NCBI GenBank assembly: GCA_963971425.1
Contig: OZ020514.1
Location: 20,991,406 to 21,055,405, forward strand
DNA length: 64,000 bases
From: Bryoerythrophyllum caledonicum
Taxonomy: Eukaryota > Streptophyta > Bryopsida > Pottiales > Pottiaceae
Direction: 5' to 3'
Position 1 is the stretch's first letter. Every line of letters starts with the position of its first letter. The notes under the pieces are model-generated. The model saw nothing but the letters and a program-made list of their open reading frames with translations, had not been told where the DNA came from and did not search any database. A program made the position numbers and the translations under genes. Below are positions 21,577 through 34,043 of the stretch, one piece after another.

Positions 21577-23900
21577 TCAAAGTTCCTGTATGGAGGTTTG
21601 CACCTGCATTTTCCTCAGATTCCGCTTCACATCTTTGTCATAAATAATATAAGTCTCGTGAGTCCGTTGGTAATTCAAGCAGCATGCTAGGTACCAGTGG
21701 CATTTTTGCAAGAACTCTAGAGCAGCTATTGAACTTAAAGCTCGCAAAAAATGAGTGATTACCATAGACTCCAGCATTTGAATACACCTCGGACGATATC
21801 GTTGCAACTTCATCCACAAGTAGAACTCCACCTGTGTCATCATAACGATTGACATTTATCGCCACTTTGTACCGCGTACAGACATACATTAGGAAGTTGC
21901 AGAATAGTGCGGCTTTGAAGGATACTGAATCAATATGGTGGTAATGCGCGTCAAAAAATACTTGTAAGCAAGCGCGCATTCCTAATAAGTGGTGAGGTAT
22001 CTAGATATCTGTGGCCAATTATATTGCACATGAGCTGATTTGGTCCATGGCGCCCATCTGTATTGTCGAGGCCCGCTCAATGAACACAGATGAAAATCGG
22101 TGGCTATATAGACAGGTACTGTGGTTGGCCAACTCTGCAAGATTTGAGGATATTGCTTATCCCACTGTCGCCAATTCTTGCTAGGTAGACTAAAATCCTC
22201 CATATGCCATTCATTTGCCTGCCATGGCGGAAAGGATTTTCACCTTTGTCATTGAACATCTGGTTGTATTGACCAAGATAACGTTGCTTGAATATCGAGC
22301 CACTTACTGGAATAGTAGACTTTAACCACATTGGTGGTTTAAACTCCACTATCGATTGTGGAATTGGCACCTGTAGATGATAGTCAAAGTCACTTGGATA
22401 AGGCTGATCGTGTATCAACCGCTTCAATCGTTGACACACCCGTGCTCTCTCGAAGATGTAGTGTCCCAACGTGAGCTCTCCCCTCTTGTGAACATCTTTG
22501 CGCTCTTGCACTTATGTCAATGTTCTAAGTAGGACAGCCTCATCACTAATCAAGTGAAGCAGGTGTTGTAGCAGTTGTTTCTAGTATCCATCTCGTGGGT
22601 GAAATATTGTAGTTGGCGACATCCTAATGAACCGATATGGTTCAACTGCTTGATTTCTTGCACGTCTTTGTGCCACCTGTTCTTCCAGGTTAAGGTAGTA
22701 CAATAACGTTCAAGCTCCCAGATCTCCTATTGGTACTACCAGCTTGTTCTTGGTGGTCAAGTTAAGGTCGCCTCTTGCCAACATCTCACACATGAGATTG
22801 TCCATATTGATGTAGCGTCCTGTACTCAACCAAATGTAATCAAACTCCTCATCTACAAGGGTTGTTCCACAAAGTAAATTATGAATTTTCAAGAAAACTT
22901 CTCATTAAGTCTTATAGCTGCGGAACAAAGAAAAAGAAGGAGGAGCAATACTATCCTGCCACCAAAGCAACTCCTGTAACTTTTGTTTCAAGCCTTGCTC
23001 TTTACGTATCTACAGCTCGAGTTGAGCATTGACCTCAACCAATCTTTTTACCTTCCCTTCCAAGTTAATTGCTACTATTGCTGTTGTTTCATACTCATCA
23101 ATCCTCTTAGTAAGTTCTTTGGCGAGTCTAACACCATTTTCTCTCTCGAGTTGGAATAACTTCCTCTGGTTGCTTGGTGCCCCATCAAGTCACGTAAATT
23201 CTTCTTGAGCTGGACTACCTCAACTTGCAACTCCTCATAGTCTTGTTTCTTTGACTGGAACTCCAAATGGCACTACTTCAAATGTTCCATTTCTTTATTT
23301 TTACCAGGTACTTCCTTCTGATCTTTTGAGAAAATTCCTTCTTTGTAGACTCTTAGCACAGAAAATAGCTGCACTATCACCCTAAGATTGGGAGAGCAAA
23401 TCATCTTTGTTAATCACCATCATTTTTAAATCTTCATTTTCCTTCTGCAGTGTTCCGCAATTATGGCAAATAGGGGCCTTAGATAGGGGTGTTCAAAGTA
23501 GTGATGAACGCTCCACCCCGACCTTGTTCCTTGTTGAAGCATCAATGTTTATTTGTACTACCATTTTGACTATTCCGCTTTGGTTGGCACGTGTCCTCGA
23601 AATACTTGTTTGCCTAGATGAAGCGGTCCTTTTTTTGAATGAGAGGTATCTTTGGTGATGAAGGTGTGTCTTTCGCATCCATCAAAGTGGGCTGCGGTGT
23701 TATTATAACATGATTATTTGTTGTACTAGACAGAGATTGTGGCTCTTCGGTTCCTTCATTGGATTCATCCTCCGCTACAAACTTCTCTTGAGGTTGTTCC
23801 AAGCGTTGTCTCTTTGGTCAACAGACAGTAGCCCTCTCTTTAGATGCTCTAGTCAATTCTTGGTTGTGTAGAATAGGGCAAAGTTCTTAAATATATATAG
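21577..23900 (-). pseudogene. degenerate minus-strand gene of unknown function with coiled coil
   Basis: From about 23800 downwards there is an acidic N-terminal block (EDESNEGTEEPQSLSS), then a coiled-coil-like stretch (YEELQVEVVQLKKNLRDL at 23266-23075, QLELQIRKEQGLKQKLQELL). Downstream come TTLVDEEFDYIWLSTGRYIN, YIFERARVCQRLKRLIHDQP, PQSIVEFKPPMWLKSTIPVS and PTTVPVYIATDFHLCSL. Several blocks share one frame, interrupted by stops (for example before VQERKDVHKR). I do not recognise the family. The charged coiled-coil start and repeat-rich setting suggest another element-borne gene. Confidence 0.4.
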
Positions 23901-23980
23901 TGGTGTGGATGAAAATCTTATTTCTTGTTGGTTTCCGAGCAAACTCCAGTCAAATCTGGGTGTACAAGATCTTGGTCCAG

Positions 23981-24640
23981 TTAACCCCTAAAGTTCCTTG
24001 ACTATGTTTCACCAAAAAATGGCCCAAAACTGCCATTTCTTTAGTGTGCTACAAAACTAGCCTTAAAATAGCATTTGGCCAAATTTAACCGTAAGATCTT
24101 CAAAAATAGCACTAAAAGACAATGTTCAATTTTTTTCAAAATTATTGACCGTGTGGATCAAAAGATTATAACATTTATAGCTTGGAAAAAATATTTTTTT
24201 GGTCTTTGCCCGGATAATCAAATGCGCTTTGACTACAATTTGAATGATATTTTTGCAAAATAGTTGGTTGATATTTTTTGAAAATCCAATGCGCATTTTT
24301 GTTACTTATATGTCCGCTTACTCATTTTTTGCTTGAAATGGTTGAGAATAATGCTAAAAATCTTGCAATAGAAAGAGGTTGAATTCTCCCCAAAAACAAG
24401 TAGAAAATGGAGGGCCATGGTTTCTACTAAAAATATTTCAATTTTTTTTAATCCCAACGGTTGATATAAAGATAGTATTATGGTTACAAATTTAGTCATG
24501 TTAGTTTTTAATTTTAAATGATTAAATTCAAATTTTGGGGCACAATGCCCTAAATATGGGATTTTTGATGAGGGCAGGAGTTGGGACGGGTCCTCTGGAC
24601 CAACCCGTCCCCTGAAGACCCCCTGGGAAGACCCCCAAGC
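23981..24640 (+). mobile_element. TTAA-flanked MITE, copy 4, left end only
   Basis: TTAA at 23981-23984 is followed by CCCCTAAAGTTCCTTGAC and then AAAACTGCCATTTCTTTAG, matching the left part of the copies at 25.2 and 27.5 kb. No right end is seen before the assembly gap at 24641. The last 60 bases before the gap are GC-rich and unlike the element. Confidence 0.7.
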
Positions 24641-24840
24641 NNNNNNNNNNNNNNNNNNNNNNNNNNNNNNNNNNNNNNNNNNNNNNNNNNNNNNNNNNNN
24701 NNNNNNNNNNNNNNNNNNNNNNNNNNNNNNNNNNNNNNNNNNNNNNNNNNNNNNNNNNNNNNNNNNNNNNNNNNNNNNNNNNNNNNNNNNNNNNNNNNNN
24801 NNNNNNNNNNNNNNNNNNNNNNNNNNNNNNNNNNNNNNNN
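24641..24840. other. assembly gap of 200 N
   Basis: A run of exactly 200 undetermined bases, the conventional scaffold-gap length, so the true distance may differ. Order across it depends on the assembly. Confidence 1.
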
Positions 24841-24862
24841 ATAAGTACTTTACTAGGTTTAT

Positions 24863-24954
24863 GACTAATTATATCACTATGTTTTGACTAATTATATCAC
24901 TATGTTTTGACTAATTATATCACTATGTTTTAACTAATTATATCACTATATTTT
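24863..24954. repeat. 23-bp tandem repeat, four copies
   Basis: Four copies of the 23-base unit GACTAATTATATCACTATG plus TTTT, the last two with single changes. It lies just inside the right side of the gap, which suggests the gap is a longer repeat tract. Confidence 0.9.
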
Positions 24955-25210
24955 GTCGTAACATTATTATTGTAGCTAGTGGTTGCTTTCAACATCTCTA
25001 TGTCAAAAGAATTATTTTTCTTTGACACCATGATTTGGACACTTTAAACATCACCTATGCATTAAAGTGGCAACATTTTGACATTATATAGGTAATCTCC
25101 TAGACAAAAACTTTATATTTTTCAAATTTTGAACAACTTTCCATCTTGAATTAATTATAAACAAAAGTGATCACCACATAAGGTACTTGTGTTGTGACAA
25201 CTTTTCCTTT

Positions 25211-26161
25211 ATAACCCCTAAATTTCTTTGACACCAAAAACACTTCAAAATTGCTCCGTTTTAGTGTGATGAGTAAGGACAAAACAAAAAACTCTTACTT
25301 CTAGATTGAATCGTAGGATCTCAAATAAGACTTCTTATGTAACTTGCATAAAAAAAATTCATAACATTTCACTGTACGGATTGTAATATTATAATGTATG
25401 AAGTAGTGAGAAGGGCTAATTTTCTTCCCTGCATTTAGTGGATCAACAGACTTTGACTTCACTTGGTGTCAAATTTTTGCACTACTCAAGGTCTAAAGTC
25501 ATTACCATCATGTTAAGCATGATATTATCTCCTTTAAATCCAATCTTTAGAGGTAGAAAGAGGATGTAGCATATTCAAAAAATCTGTGGAAAGAGTGGAG
25601 GTTCAAAAATTGTCAATTTGCGTAATAATTTTTTGTGAACGTAGTATGTTTTAGAATAAGAATCCAAATGATCAATAAGAAGATTTACACCACATATTGT
25701 TGCAAAAAAAAATTTTAAAAAAAAAATATGATGACTTCCAAGTTTTATGTAAAAAAGAAGAATATTTTTTGGTACCGTGCCCAACAATGTGCGATAAAGT
25801 GTGAAAATGTTTGACTTGGATTTATATGCCTATTTTCACTAAAGACAAGAGTTTTTTTTGACAACTTGAAAGGAAATAATATCAGTAGCTAGTATTGAAA
25901 ATCTCACATTCAAGAGAGTGTTGTAACAAAAGTTTTTGGAGTTGCCCAACTAAGTTGCTCGCTCTCCCCATTTGAACTTGAAAAGCCTATAACTTTTTCA
26001 TTAAATGTTGGATTTATGAAAAAATTGGACTCGCATGAAGCTTTTAGTGATTTCCATCTATATTTAAAATTTTAAAGAAAAATATTATGAAATGGCACTA
26101 TAGGAACCTCCCCGAATCTTCTAGAGTCCCCCAAGGGGACTCTTGGAAATTTAGGGGTTAA
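25211..26161 (+). mobile_element. TTAA-flanked MITE, copy 3 (943 bp)
   Basis: The element runs 25215-26157 with ends CCCCTAAATTTC and GAAATTTAGGGG. TTAA is intact on the right (26158-26161) and changed to ATAA on the left. It has no coding capacity. Its internal sequence resembles the copy at 27510-28472, for example GTGGATCAACAGACTTTGAC against GTAGATCAGCTGACTTTGAC. Confidence 0.85.
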
Positions 26162-26822
26162 CTTTCTAACTTATTTGATGTCACTTCCTAATCATGTATT
26201 TTATGAACTCATCATTATTTTTAAAATTGAATTTTCCTTTCTGGTAATTACTTTGATTTGCATTACTACTTCCTACATGGTGTAATTTTTCAAGTACAAA
26301 GACTAATTGATTTGGGAATATTTAATGCTTAACATCTTTTTCATGACTTAGTTAATTGGATCAATCTTAAAAATAATTTTTTTTAGTTTGAATTTATTTT
26401 ACCAAATTAATAATTGCTACTTTACTTAAGTACATGTTTATACCATCATATCCCAAAGTTTTCAATTTACTACCGCTCATCAATTTAAAAGTTTTTCTCA
26501 AAAGTTTATTTTTTAAGTTTTATACACAAACAACTATTTCAGCAATTTGTGGTAAAATCTGGTCAAGTGAGAGAAGATTGTTAATGTGATGTTATGAATC
26601 TAATTTCTAATTATTCCCAACTTTTAGATACTTTTCCACTTTCATCTAGGTACTTAAAGGTCATTCCAGGCATAATCGCATCAAGTGAGGAATTTTTCTT
26701 TTGCGGAGTTATGAAATCACCATATATTAAATTCACAACTGTGCCATTCTTTCTCACATTCACTTGGATAATTTAGGGCCATTGCTGACCACTCGAAAGG
26801 AGGTTTCTGCCCCCCTTATTTA
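26162..26822. other. AT-rich DNA, possible retroelement 3' flank
   Basis: No gene. On the minus strand, AAATAAGGGGGGCAGAAA (about 26805-26822) is a purine-rich run directly downstream of the integrase fragment, as expected of a polypurine tract. No LTR was identified beyond it. Confidence 0.35.
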
Positions 26823-27048
26823 GAGGTGACGTGTCCTCAAGTTACATACTCTTTTAATCTATAACCATTATATTTTGTAATGTGTACATTTTCTGCAAAG
26901 TCTTGCAATTCAACAAATTCAATAAGAGAAGACTTGCGATATCTCCACTTCAATAGGTAACATGGCCTCCAAGCTATATACTGATTGCCATAGTGTTGTT
27001 TTGATTGTGATTTTAATAGTGCATCTATAAAGCCATAATGCATTGTTT
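26823..27048 (-). pseudogene. Ty3/gypsy integrase C-terminal fragment, duplicate
   Basis: It is nearly identical to 28626-28806. One minus-strand frame reads VYSLEAMLPIEVEI, matching the conserved YG-x-EAVLPIEVEIPS segment of plant Ty3/gypsy integrases. The fragment is followed on the minus strand by NGYRLKEYVT and a stop. The 47-bp edge GAGGTGACGTGTCCTCAAGT and onward recurs at 27049-27095, so this is a tandem duplication that was later split by an insertion. Confidence 0.7.
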
Positions 27049-27095
27049 AGAGGTGACGTGTCCTCAAGTTACATACTCTTTTAATCTATAACCAT

Positions 27096-28625
27096 TACTA
27101 GGGTTGGTACCGGTCGTCCCGACGGGGAGAGCGGAGGGTGGTGTGTTAAATTTACGTTTGTATGTTTTGTATTTTAAAACCTATAAGCTCAAATCGACTC
27201 TAAATCGGATCAAGTACATCCCCGTTGTCATTGAGTGGCCGGGGCAATCCCAAGTTAAATAAACGTATGTAAATGCAAAAATCAAATTTACCCATTATAT
27301 ACGCATTATGTACTATATATACCTATTATTCACTTTAAATACCCATTATTTATGACATATACGTGTTATTGTCTTTAGATAACTATCATTTATTTTATGT
27401 ACCCGAGGTAGTATATTGTGTAGTTTCAATATGTTGGAAATTACGGTTTTATTTTTTTGTTTTTGATGCATAATACAATTTTAAAACTCAATAAGCCAAA
27501 TTTGATTAACCCCTAAAGGACCACGACCTATTTCGCTCTAAAACCAGTCCAAAACTGCCACTGTCAAAAAGAGACATGAAAATCACATTTTAAAGTGAAT
27601 TTTGGATTTTCAACTGTAAGATTTTTAAATGGAACTTCCACATAAACATGCCATCAAATTTTGGTTGCAATCCACCGCACGGATTGATAGATTTTAGTGT
27701 TTAAAGTCAAAACAATGGTTCATTTTCATCCCTACATTGAGTAGATCAGCTGACTTTGACTTCATTTTGTATCAAATTTTTGCATTGTACAAGGTCTAAA
27801 TCTTTTACCATTGTCTTAAGCATGATGTTGTTTCCCTACACACTAATTTTTAGAGGTAAAAAAGGTTTGTAGCATATTCAAAACAAGTGTGCAAGTGTGG
27901 AGGTTCAAAAAATGCCATTTCGCGTTTTATTTTTTTGTGAACTACGTATGTATTCAAATTATAATCCAAACAGTCAATAAGAAGGTTTTCACCATATATT
28001 GTTGTTGAAAAAAAAAAAAGTGAAAAATATGAAGATCTCTAGGTTTTATGTAGAAAAGTTGAAGTTTTTTTCCCCCGTTGCCCGACAATGTGTGAAAATG
28101 TTTGACTTGGAATAAAATGCCTTTTTACACTAAAGACAAGGAATTTAGTGTAAAAAGGCATTCTATTTCCTTATTTATAAATTATTTGAAAATTTATAAA
28201 TAAGGAAATATTCTTTATATGTGTGAAAAATCTCAATGTCAATAGAAACTTTTGTCAAAATTTTTGGAGGTGCCCGAAGTCCCACTTTTGGCTTTAAGTG
28301 GTACTAACTTTCAAACCACAAATCCAAAAAATATATAAAAAAATATCTCCACGAAGCTCTTATCAGGTCCTATCTTGAAAAAAAAATCCAATTAAAAAGG
28401 ATTTTTTTTTGAATTGTAGGTACATGCCCAAAATCCAAAATGACCCCGGGGGGACGTTTGGTCCTTTAGGGGTTAAAAGGGCACTATAAAGGATTCCTCC
28501 AAAGGGCACATATGGAGGAATCTTTCAAAGTTCACATTCAATTCAAAGGGCACATTTGATTCAAATGGCAATTCCAAAGGTCACGTGACGGGAGCGGCGG
28601 ACCGACAGTCGCTTATTATATAGGT
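27096..28625. mobile_element. insertion with GC-rich ends, itself carrying a nested MITE
   Basis: It interrupts the second copy of the duplicated gypsy fragment. The host sequence CTATAACCATTATATTTTG is intact at 26.86 kb but split here. The ends are GC-rich (CTAGGGTTGGTACCGGTCGT on the left, GCGGACCGACAGTCGC near the right), unlike the AT-rich interior. Superfamily and target duplication (at most 1-2 bp) are unclear. Confidence 0.5.
27506..28476 (+). mobile_element. TTAA-flanked MITE, copy 2 (963 bp), nested
   Basis: The element runs 27510-28472 with TTAA on both sides (27506-27509, 28473-28476). Inverted ends are CCCCTAAAGGACCA and GGTCCTTTAGGGG with a T between GG and TCC preserved. Inside are two perfect hairpins: arms 28117-28134/28144-28161 and 28165-28183/28191-28209. 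It has no coding capacity. Confidence 0.9.
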
Positions 28626-29110
28626 AGATATTTTGTAATGTGTACATTTTTGGCAAAGTCTTGCAATTCAACAAATTCAATAAGAGAAGACTTGCGATAT
28701 CTCCACTTCAATAGGTAACATGGCCTCCAAGCTATATACTGATTGCCATAGTGTTGTTTTGATTGTGATTTTAATAGTGCATCTATAAAGCCATAATGCA
28801 TTGTTTAATTCATGGTCCTAGTTGGATGCATTACCTTCTAATGTTTTTATTATGATCTTACAAAAAAATGCCATTAGACTTCTTGGTTTGCTCATTAGCT
28901 CTAGGATGGTACAATGATGAATTACAATGCTTAATGAAATATTGTTGTAACATTATTTCAATAGTATCATCAATAAAGTGAGTCCCCCAATCACTTACAA
29001 TTTTTTTTGGACAACCAAATCTAGTAGAAATGCTTCACGAATAAATTGGCCTAATTTTATAGCTTTTTCACCTTGGTTGGTGCAATTGCTTATATCAAAT
29101 ATGAATAATT
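28626..29110 (-). pseudogene. Ty3/gypsy integrase fragment
   Basis: On the minus strand the frame reads FGCPKKIVSDWGTHFIDD, then HCNSSLYHPRANEQTKKSNG, the catalytic-core signature of Ty3/gypsy integrases (SDxGTHF; SSxYHPxAN). VYSLEAMLPIEVEI follows in another frame. Upstream LGQFIREAFL is joined by a frameshift at a run of eight A. Frameshifts and stops show a dead copy. No gag, protease or reverse transcriptase is seen nearby, so it is a fragment. Confidence 0.8.
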
Positions 29111-29214
29111 GCATTGTCATGGAGTATGTGGGTGAATGTACTCATCTTAAGATTATGAAATTGAGTTGTGCATCTACAAACAAATTTTTAGAGATGTGTG
29201 AAAAAAAATCTTAA

Positions 29215-31640
29215 AATAAAAATCAAATTTTTATGCAATTTGTGGTTTGTCAAGAATAAAACCAATTCACGGCAAAAATATAAATATTATTAAAAACACA
29301 TCAACTGATATATAATCATGAAAAATATTACATGTTTTAAAATTAAATGCAATTGGCCGTCCACCAAGTAAGCACAATAGTTCCTTTGATAATGACTTAA
29401 TACTTTATAACTTTGTAAGGAAATAATTGAAATCCCTAATGATTGTGGATTGTAACCTCTTATGCAATATCTATAAAATCAACATAACGTTCCTACACTA
29501 AAAAAGAGCATGATACATGGCAATTTTATATTTGTACTAAAGATAACTTCTGAATAGCTATGAGTAATTGCACCATCGGCAGGCTGCCAATGGCATTGAA
29601 CATTACATTGGCATATAGAATTATAGAGTATTTGTGTCATTGGCGAGCTATCAAAAATGACGGGTCACTAACATCTCGTCAAGAGACAATCGTCGGCAAC
29701 AAACCATAATTTCTGATAGACTTTCATTTTTATCTATAACATTAAGGCACTACAACTCAATATTGTTGAGGGGAACCAACGGAACACTACAACCTGCTTT
29801 AATTGAAGAAAATATATGATTTATTTTGTGTAGAATTTTATTATTGGCGGGCAGCCGACGAAGTACCTTAATTGCCCTTTACTTAGAAGATGACCTTTGT
29901 TCATATTTTCTTTGACGAGTTACCAACAACGACAAAAGTTGCATAAGTCTTGAGAGCCATTTTGTAGGCAAGTCGGTAGTCTTCCTTGGCAAATGATTTT
30001 GAAGGCTCAAAGAGTAAGCACATGAATCAACGACCATGAAACGTCCATCTACGGGCGTACAACACTACCTTGGAAGATTGCATGAATGTGGGCGCTTCGA
30101 CCATCTCTTAGCAATATCCTAAACGCAATTAATAAATCATGAGCAATTACCTCTTACAAGCGTTAACACAAAAAAATGGTAGAATTCAACTTATTGTAGT
30201 TTATATGCTTAGGTTAGACAAATTATTGCAGCCATCCAATCATCAGCACAAAATGCCACCGGTCGTGACTTTTGTAGAGTACTTAATTGTTTACTAGGAA
30301 ATAAACAATGTGCTATCTAATGTGACATGTCAAGATGATATATCATATCAAATGATTATATCAATTTTTCACATTAGCCGGACATGGTATTTATGATTAT
30401 CTGATGCTTGAATGATTGGACGTCATATCCTCTAATTTCACATGTCAAAAAATTATGTCAAGGTAATTGGACAAGTATTATATGAGTGTCAAGTTGTCTC
30501 GTCAATGATAGGATCAACTCAATCTTTGGGTGGACAAAGTAGGATTCTAGAGTACAAAATCAAAATTGAACTTCGCCCTTCCTTTTTATTACCATGTAAG
30601 TATAATTTCATCCATTACAATAACTTTGTCATTTGATCCTTTAACACCACGCAATCTGCAAAGCAATGTTGTAGATGCTTGTTTTGAGCCTCTTTTGGCT
30701 TTAAAGGGTTAAGACTTTCATTTCTCCTTCTAGATGCTCAAAGTTACAATTGCTTGCTTCTTGTACCAATTCTATAGAAAAACCATGAGTCGCAACTAGA
30801 GCTCCACACTTCGTGATGAAGATAGGCAACAGGACTTAGTATGTGTAACATAGTTTATGTGGAGCAACGATCTAGCTCTGAGCCCTCGTAATGTGTGTAT
30901 TTAGATTTAAAGTGGTAAGGGGTAGCAGCTTGAGTGAGTTGGTCAGGGCTCAACGCCAAATCTGAGATTAGTGAGTTGTAAGAGACGTTTCGGTGGTAGA
31001 TTGAAGCAAGTAGATTTGAAGCTTGGATCTGATATTGGTGTGGAGATTAGGATAGATTGATGCAACCGCATTCTGAGGCAAGTGAGCTAGTATTGGTGCA
31101 TTGAGCTTAATCCACTAATTTGCTCAAACTAGAACTCATCGAGTTCACGTGCTAGGAGAGTTGGAACATAGGATGTTTGGACGGACAAAACGGGGCAGGA
31201 CGTCCGTCGAAGAGCTTCGCAGGACGTTTGTAACTTAGAGGAGATTTTTAAAATACTTTTTTAACTTTTTTACAGCCGATTGCCACCACCAAACTCGGTC
31301 ATTGCCCGCTTGCCCTGCCCGATCGCCCTAGCCGTTCCCATGTGAAAGTTCTTTGATTTCTCCCACCTCTCTACATGGGCACGTGGTACTCATGCTAGGT
31401 TTGGGATATCCCATACCACATATTCTTTGCGTCTGAGAGAGAATAGTGCTACTTAATGGGATTATGTAGTCCTTTTTGACCACTCCTTTGGTTTCCTTTG
31501 GCTTTAAAAGGTTCAATTTGCCTCTTCGGAAGCTCTTTCTGAAGTTGCGTTGAGGGGGTTAATGTGGTGGCGTACTTCAATGCTGCTGCATTTTTCTTGC
31601 TGGTGTTTGGGGTACGTCAAAGGTGTACTCTAATTTAGCT
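29215..31640. other. intergenic DNA, no gene recognised
   Basis: AT-rich with scattered short frames. Two short related phrases, TTTTGGCTTTAAAGGGTTAA (30694) and TTTGGCTTTAAAAGGTTCAA (31497), suggest old repeat fragments. No coding block, hairpin or motif can be supported. Confidence 0.5.
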
Positions 31641-31648
31641 GCAAGCTC

Positions 31649-31966
31649 GTGTCCCCCCCTTGCAACGTGTACATGACTCTTGAGATATTCAAAAAAATGA
31701 GGCTGAAGTCGAAGGCATGGTACAATGAGCTGGACCGATCAAGAGTTTGTTGCAAGCTTTTTGACCATGATTTTGCAGACAAGCCAACGACGATGTTTGG
31801 TAATCTTGTATATATCTCCAACGGCACGACAATTAATGTTGCCACCTACAAAATATTGGTCGCAAATGTATACATCCAGAACCCATTCATCAACTGCCGA
31901 GGGAAGGTGCTACATCCACCTACTCTTTTGTCGGTGGTTTACCAACTAGAAAGTGCCGGAAAATAA
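31649..31966 (+). CDS. unrecognised frame upstream of the hAT pseudogene
   Basis: A 105-codon frame with IFKKMRLKSKAWYNELDRSR and FADKPTTMFGNLVYISNGTT. It has no zinc-finger (BED) motif of the kind that usually opens hAT transposases and no family is recognised. It may be a degraded 5' part of the hAT gene or an unrelated element gene. Confidence 0.3.
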   Translation: MSPPCNVYMTLEIFKKMRLKSKAWYNELDRSRVCCKLFDHDFADKPTTMFGNLVYISNGTTINVATYKILVANVYIQNPFINCRGKVLHPPTLLSVVYQLESAGK

Positions 31967-32150
31967 TGCCCCCTTATCAAATCCCACTTGCTTTGACACG
32001 TCATCCTCTACTAAAGTGGATTTTTTGTAGAGCTTCTCTTTGTCAATCTATGAAAGCAACCTCGGCCCTTTCCAAATTGGTCCCTCTATGTAGCAAACCC
32101 TCAAGTGTTGGAAACTGGGCCTTATAGGAAGCCACACTGGAACACGGCTT

Positions 32151-34040
32151 TGTTAATGCCAAGAAAAAGAAGGTGGATCACGCATGGGCCTTGTTCTTCT
32201 ACGAGCAAAACATTCCGTTCGGCCAAAGGTTTATGCCGTTGCTTAACAAAGTCGTGGCCCGGTTTGCAAGTTTTATAAAGGCGGTCAAAGAAATTGGTGA
32301 CCTACGTTGCCCCTACCTACCTCTGTTGTACAGCGATCTTCAAAAACAACTATTGGATGAGGAGAAGAAGGAGCTCTCTATTGACATGAAGTTGAAATTG
32401 GGATCTTTTATCTACAACTTTGGTTGTACCATCTCTGTAGATGGATGAAGCTTTGTGATCAACCGGCCGTTGATGAATATCATGTAAATTTGCCTTGATG
32501 GAGTGGAGTTTTTTTCGTCCATAATCACCTGTGGGAATTTAAGGACCACAAGTATGTGGCAAGCATCATCACAAAGTACGTTGAGGTTGTGGGTTCTACT
32601 AACGTTGTACAAATTTGCTCCAACAACGCTACGGTGATGAAATAGGCGGTCAAGAAGGTACATGAGAAGTACGCCTACATGCACCTCTAGGGATATGAAG
32701 TACACATTATAAACCTACTTTTACGTGATTCAGAAAAACAAGTCAGGGTCAAGAAGATAGCGAGTGAAACAGAGACCATTGTGGACTTTGTTAAGCAACG
32801 GCATAAACCTTTGGCCGTCTTCCGCTTCCACCAAAAGAACCTCTCTCTCATTAAACCAAGTGCTACGCGCTTTGCCACAAAGTATCTCATGATTGACCGC
32901 TTATTGAAGGTCAAGAAGGCGTTGGAGCTCACGATTATTGGCTCAAAGTGGGACGAGTATGTTAGGACATTCGGAAGCAAAAAGAAATTCAACCACTTTA
33001 AAAAGGCAAGGAACACAAAGAAAGCCGTGCAATGCAAGCAATTTTGGGGAGCATGCGACAACTTTTGTGAGCTCGTCAAACCGGCCGTCCTTGCACTTAG
33101 AAAATTTGACATGAAGAGCCCTTGCATGACTAAGGTGCACGTCATCATGACAAAACTTGAGAAGCACGTGCGGTCACTTCAAAACAAATCGGTGTTGTTG
33201 CCTCCCTCTATTGCAAACTAGGTGGAAGAGCGTCTTCAAATACAATGGTTTTAGCTACACATCGACGTCCACTACGTAGGGGCTCTGTTGAATCCATACC
33301 TCATCAATCACACCATGCTCTACAACAACTGCGATGCGAAGAGTGGGATGCATAGAGTGTTTGAGAGTCATGCGGCCAGCAACACTTATGTGCTCCATGG
33401 GTTGCTTCGTAAGTTCCATGCGTATCAATACAAGGTTGATCCGTACGATGCCGGGTTGGATGTAAATAGCCTAGAAGATGCCCCACATCTGTGGTGGGAC
33501 CAACAAGGCTACCATAGAGAGCATTTACCGAACCTAGCTTGTTGCGTGCTGGCACAAGTGGTGTCTTCTTCCTTGTGCGAGCGTTATTGGAACCACTATT
33601 CTTTTGTGCACAATAAGAGTACGATTTAGTTGCACGCTACACAAGTAGAGTACCTCGTCTATATGTACTTAAACTCCAAGTTGAAGAGAGATAGGCTTCC
33701 GCTCAAGGACAAAGGAGTAATAGAATGGTACAGAATGAACAATAATCAGGAGGCCTTGGACTCGTATGGTGATGGTAATTCAACCGATGACAAGAATGGG
33801 GCGGGGTTGGATGATGCACCTACTCATGGTAGACTTCTTCAAGAAGACAGCGGTGACATGAGTCTTTATAATAAAAAAGATGACAACAATGACCTAGAAG
33901 ATTGGCACTTCCGTAACAAAAGCCAAATCAATGCTACATTGGTGCTTGTTGCAGTGTTTGACAACATGGAAAGACGAGAGGCTAAAGCGAAAGACGACGA
34001 GATAACAACGTCATTACTAGCGGCCCTGCCTACAAAATAA
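32151..34040 (+). pseudogene. hAT-superfamily transposase (DUF659 plus hAT dimerisation region), decayed
   Basis: Collinear plus-strand blocks match plant hAT transposases. The DUF659-like N-terminal block reads ALFFYEQNIPFGQRFMPLLN and YLPLLYSDLQKQLL, then SVDG followed by TGA at 32446-32448 where the family has DGW. NRPLMNIM, NVVQICSNNATVMK, GYEVHIINLL and SATRFATKYLMIDRLLKVKK follow. The C-terminal dimerisation region is NLACCVLAQVVSSSLCERYW, then HYSFVHNKS, with an acidic tail to 34040. A frameshift near 32535 and at least six stops (TGA, TAA, TAG) break it. hAT enzymes cut and paste DNA with 8-bp duplications; no terminal repeats were found here. BED zinc finger not seen. Confidence 0.85.
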
Positions 34041-34043
34041 TCA

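Noticed and set aside
24581-24844. Open frame running into the gap
   Set aside because: Most of it is undetermined sequence.
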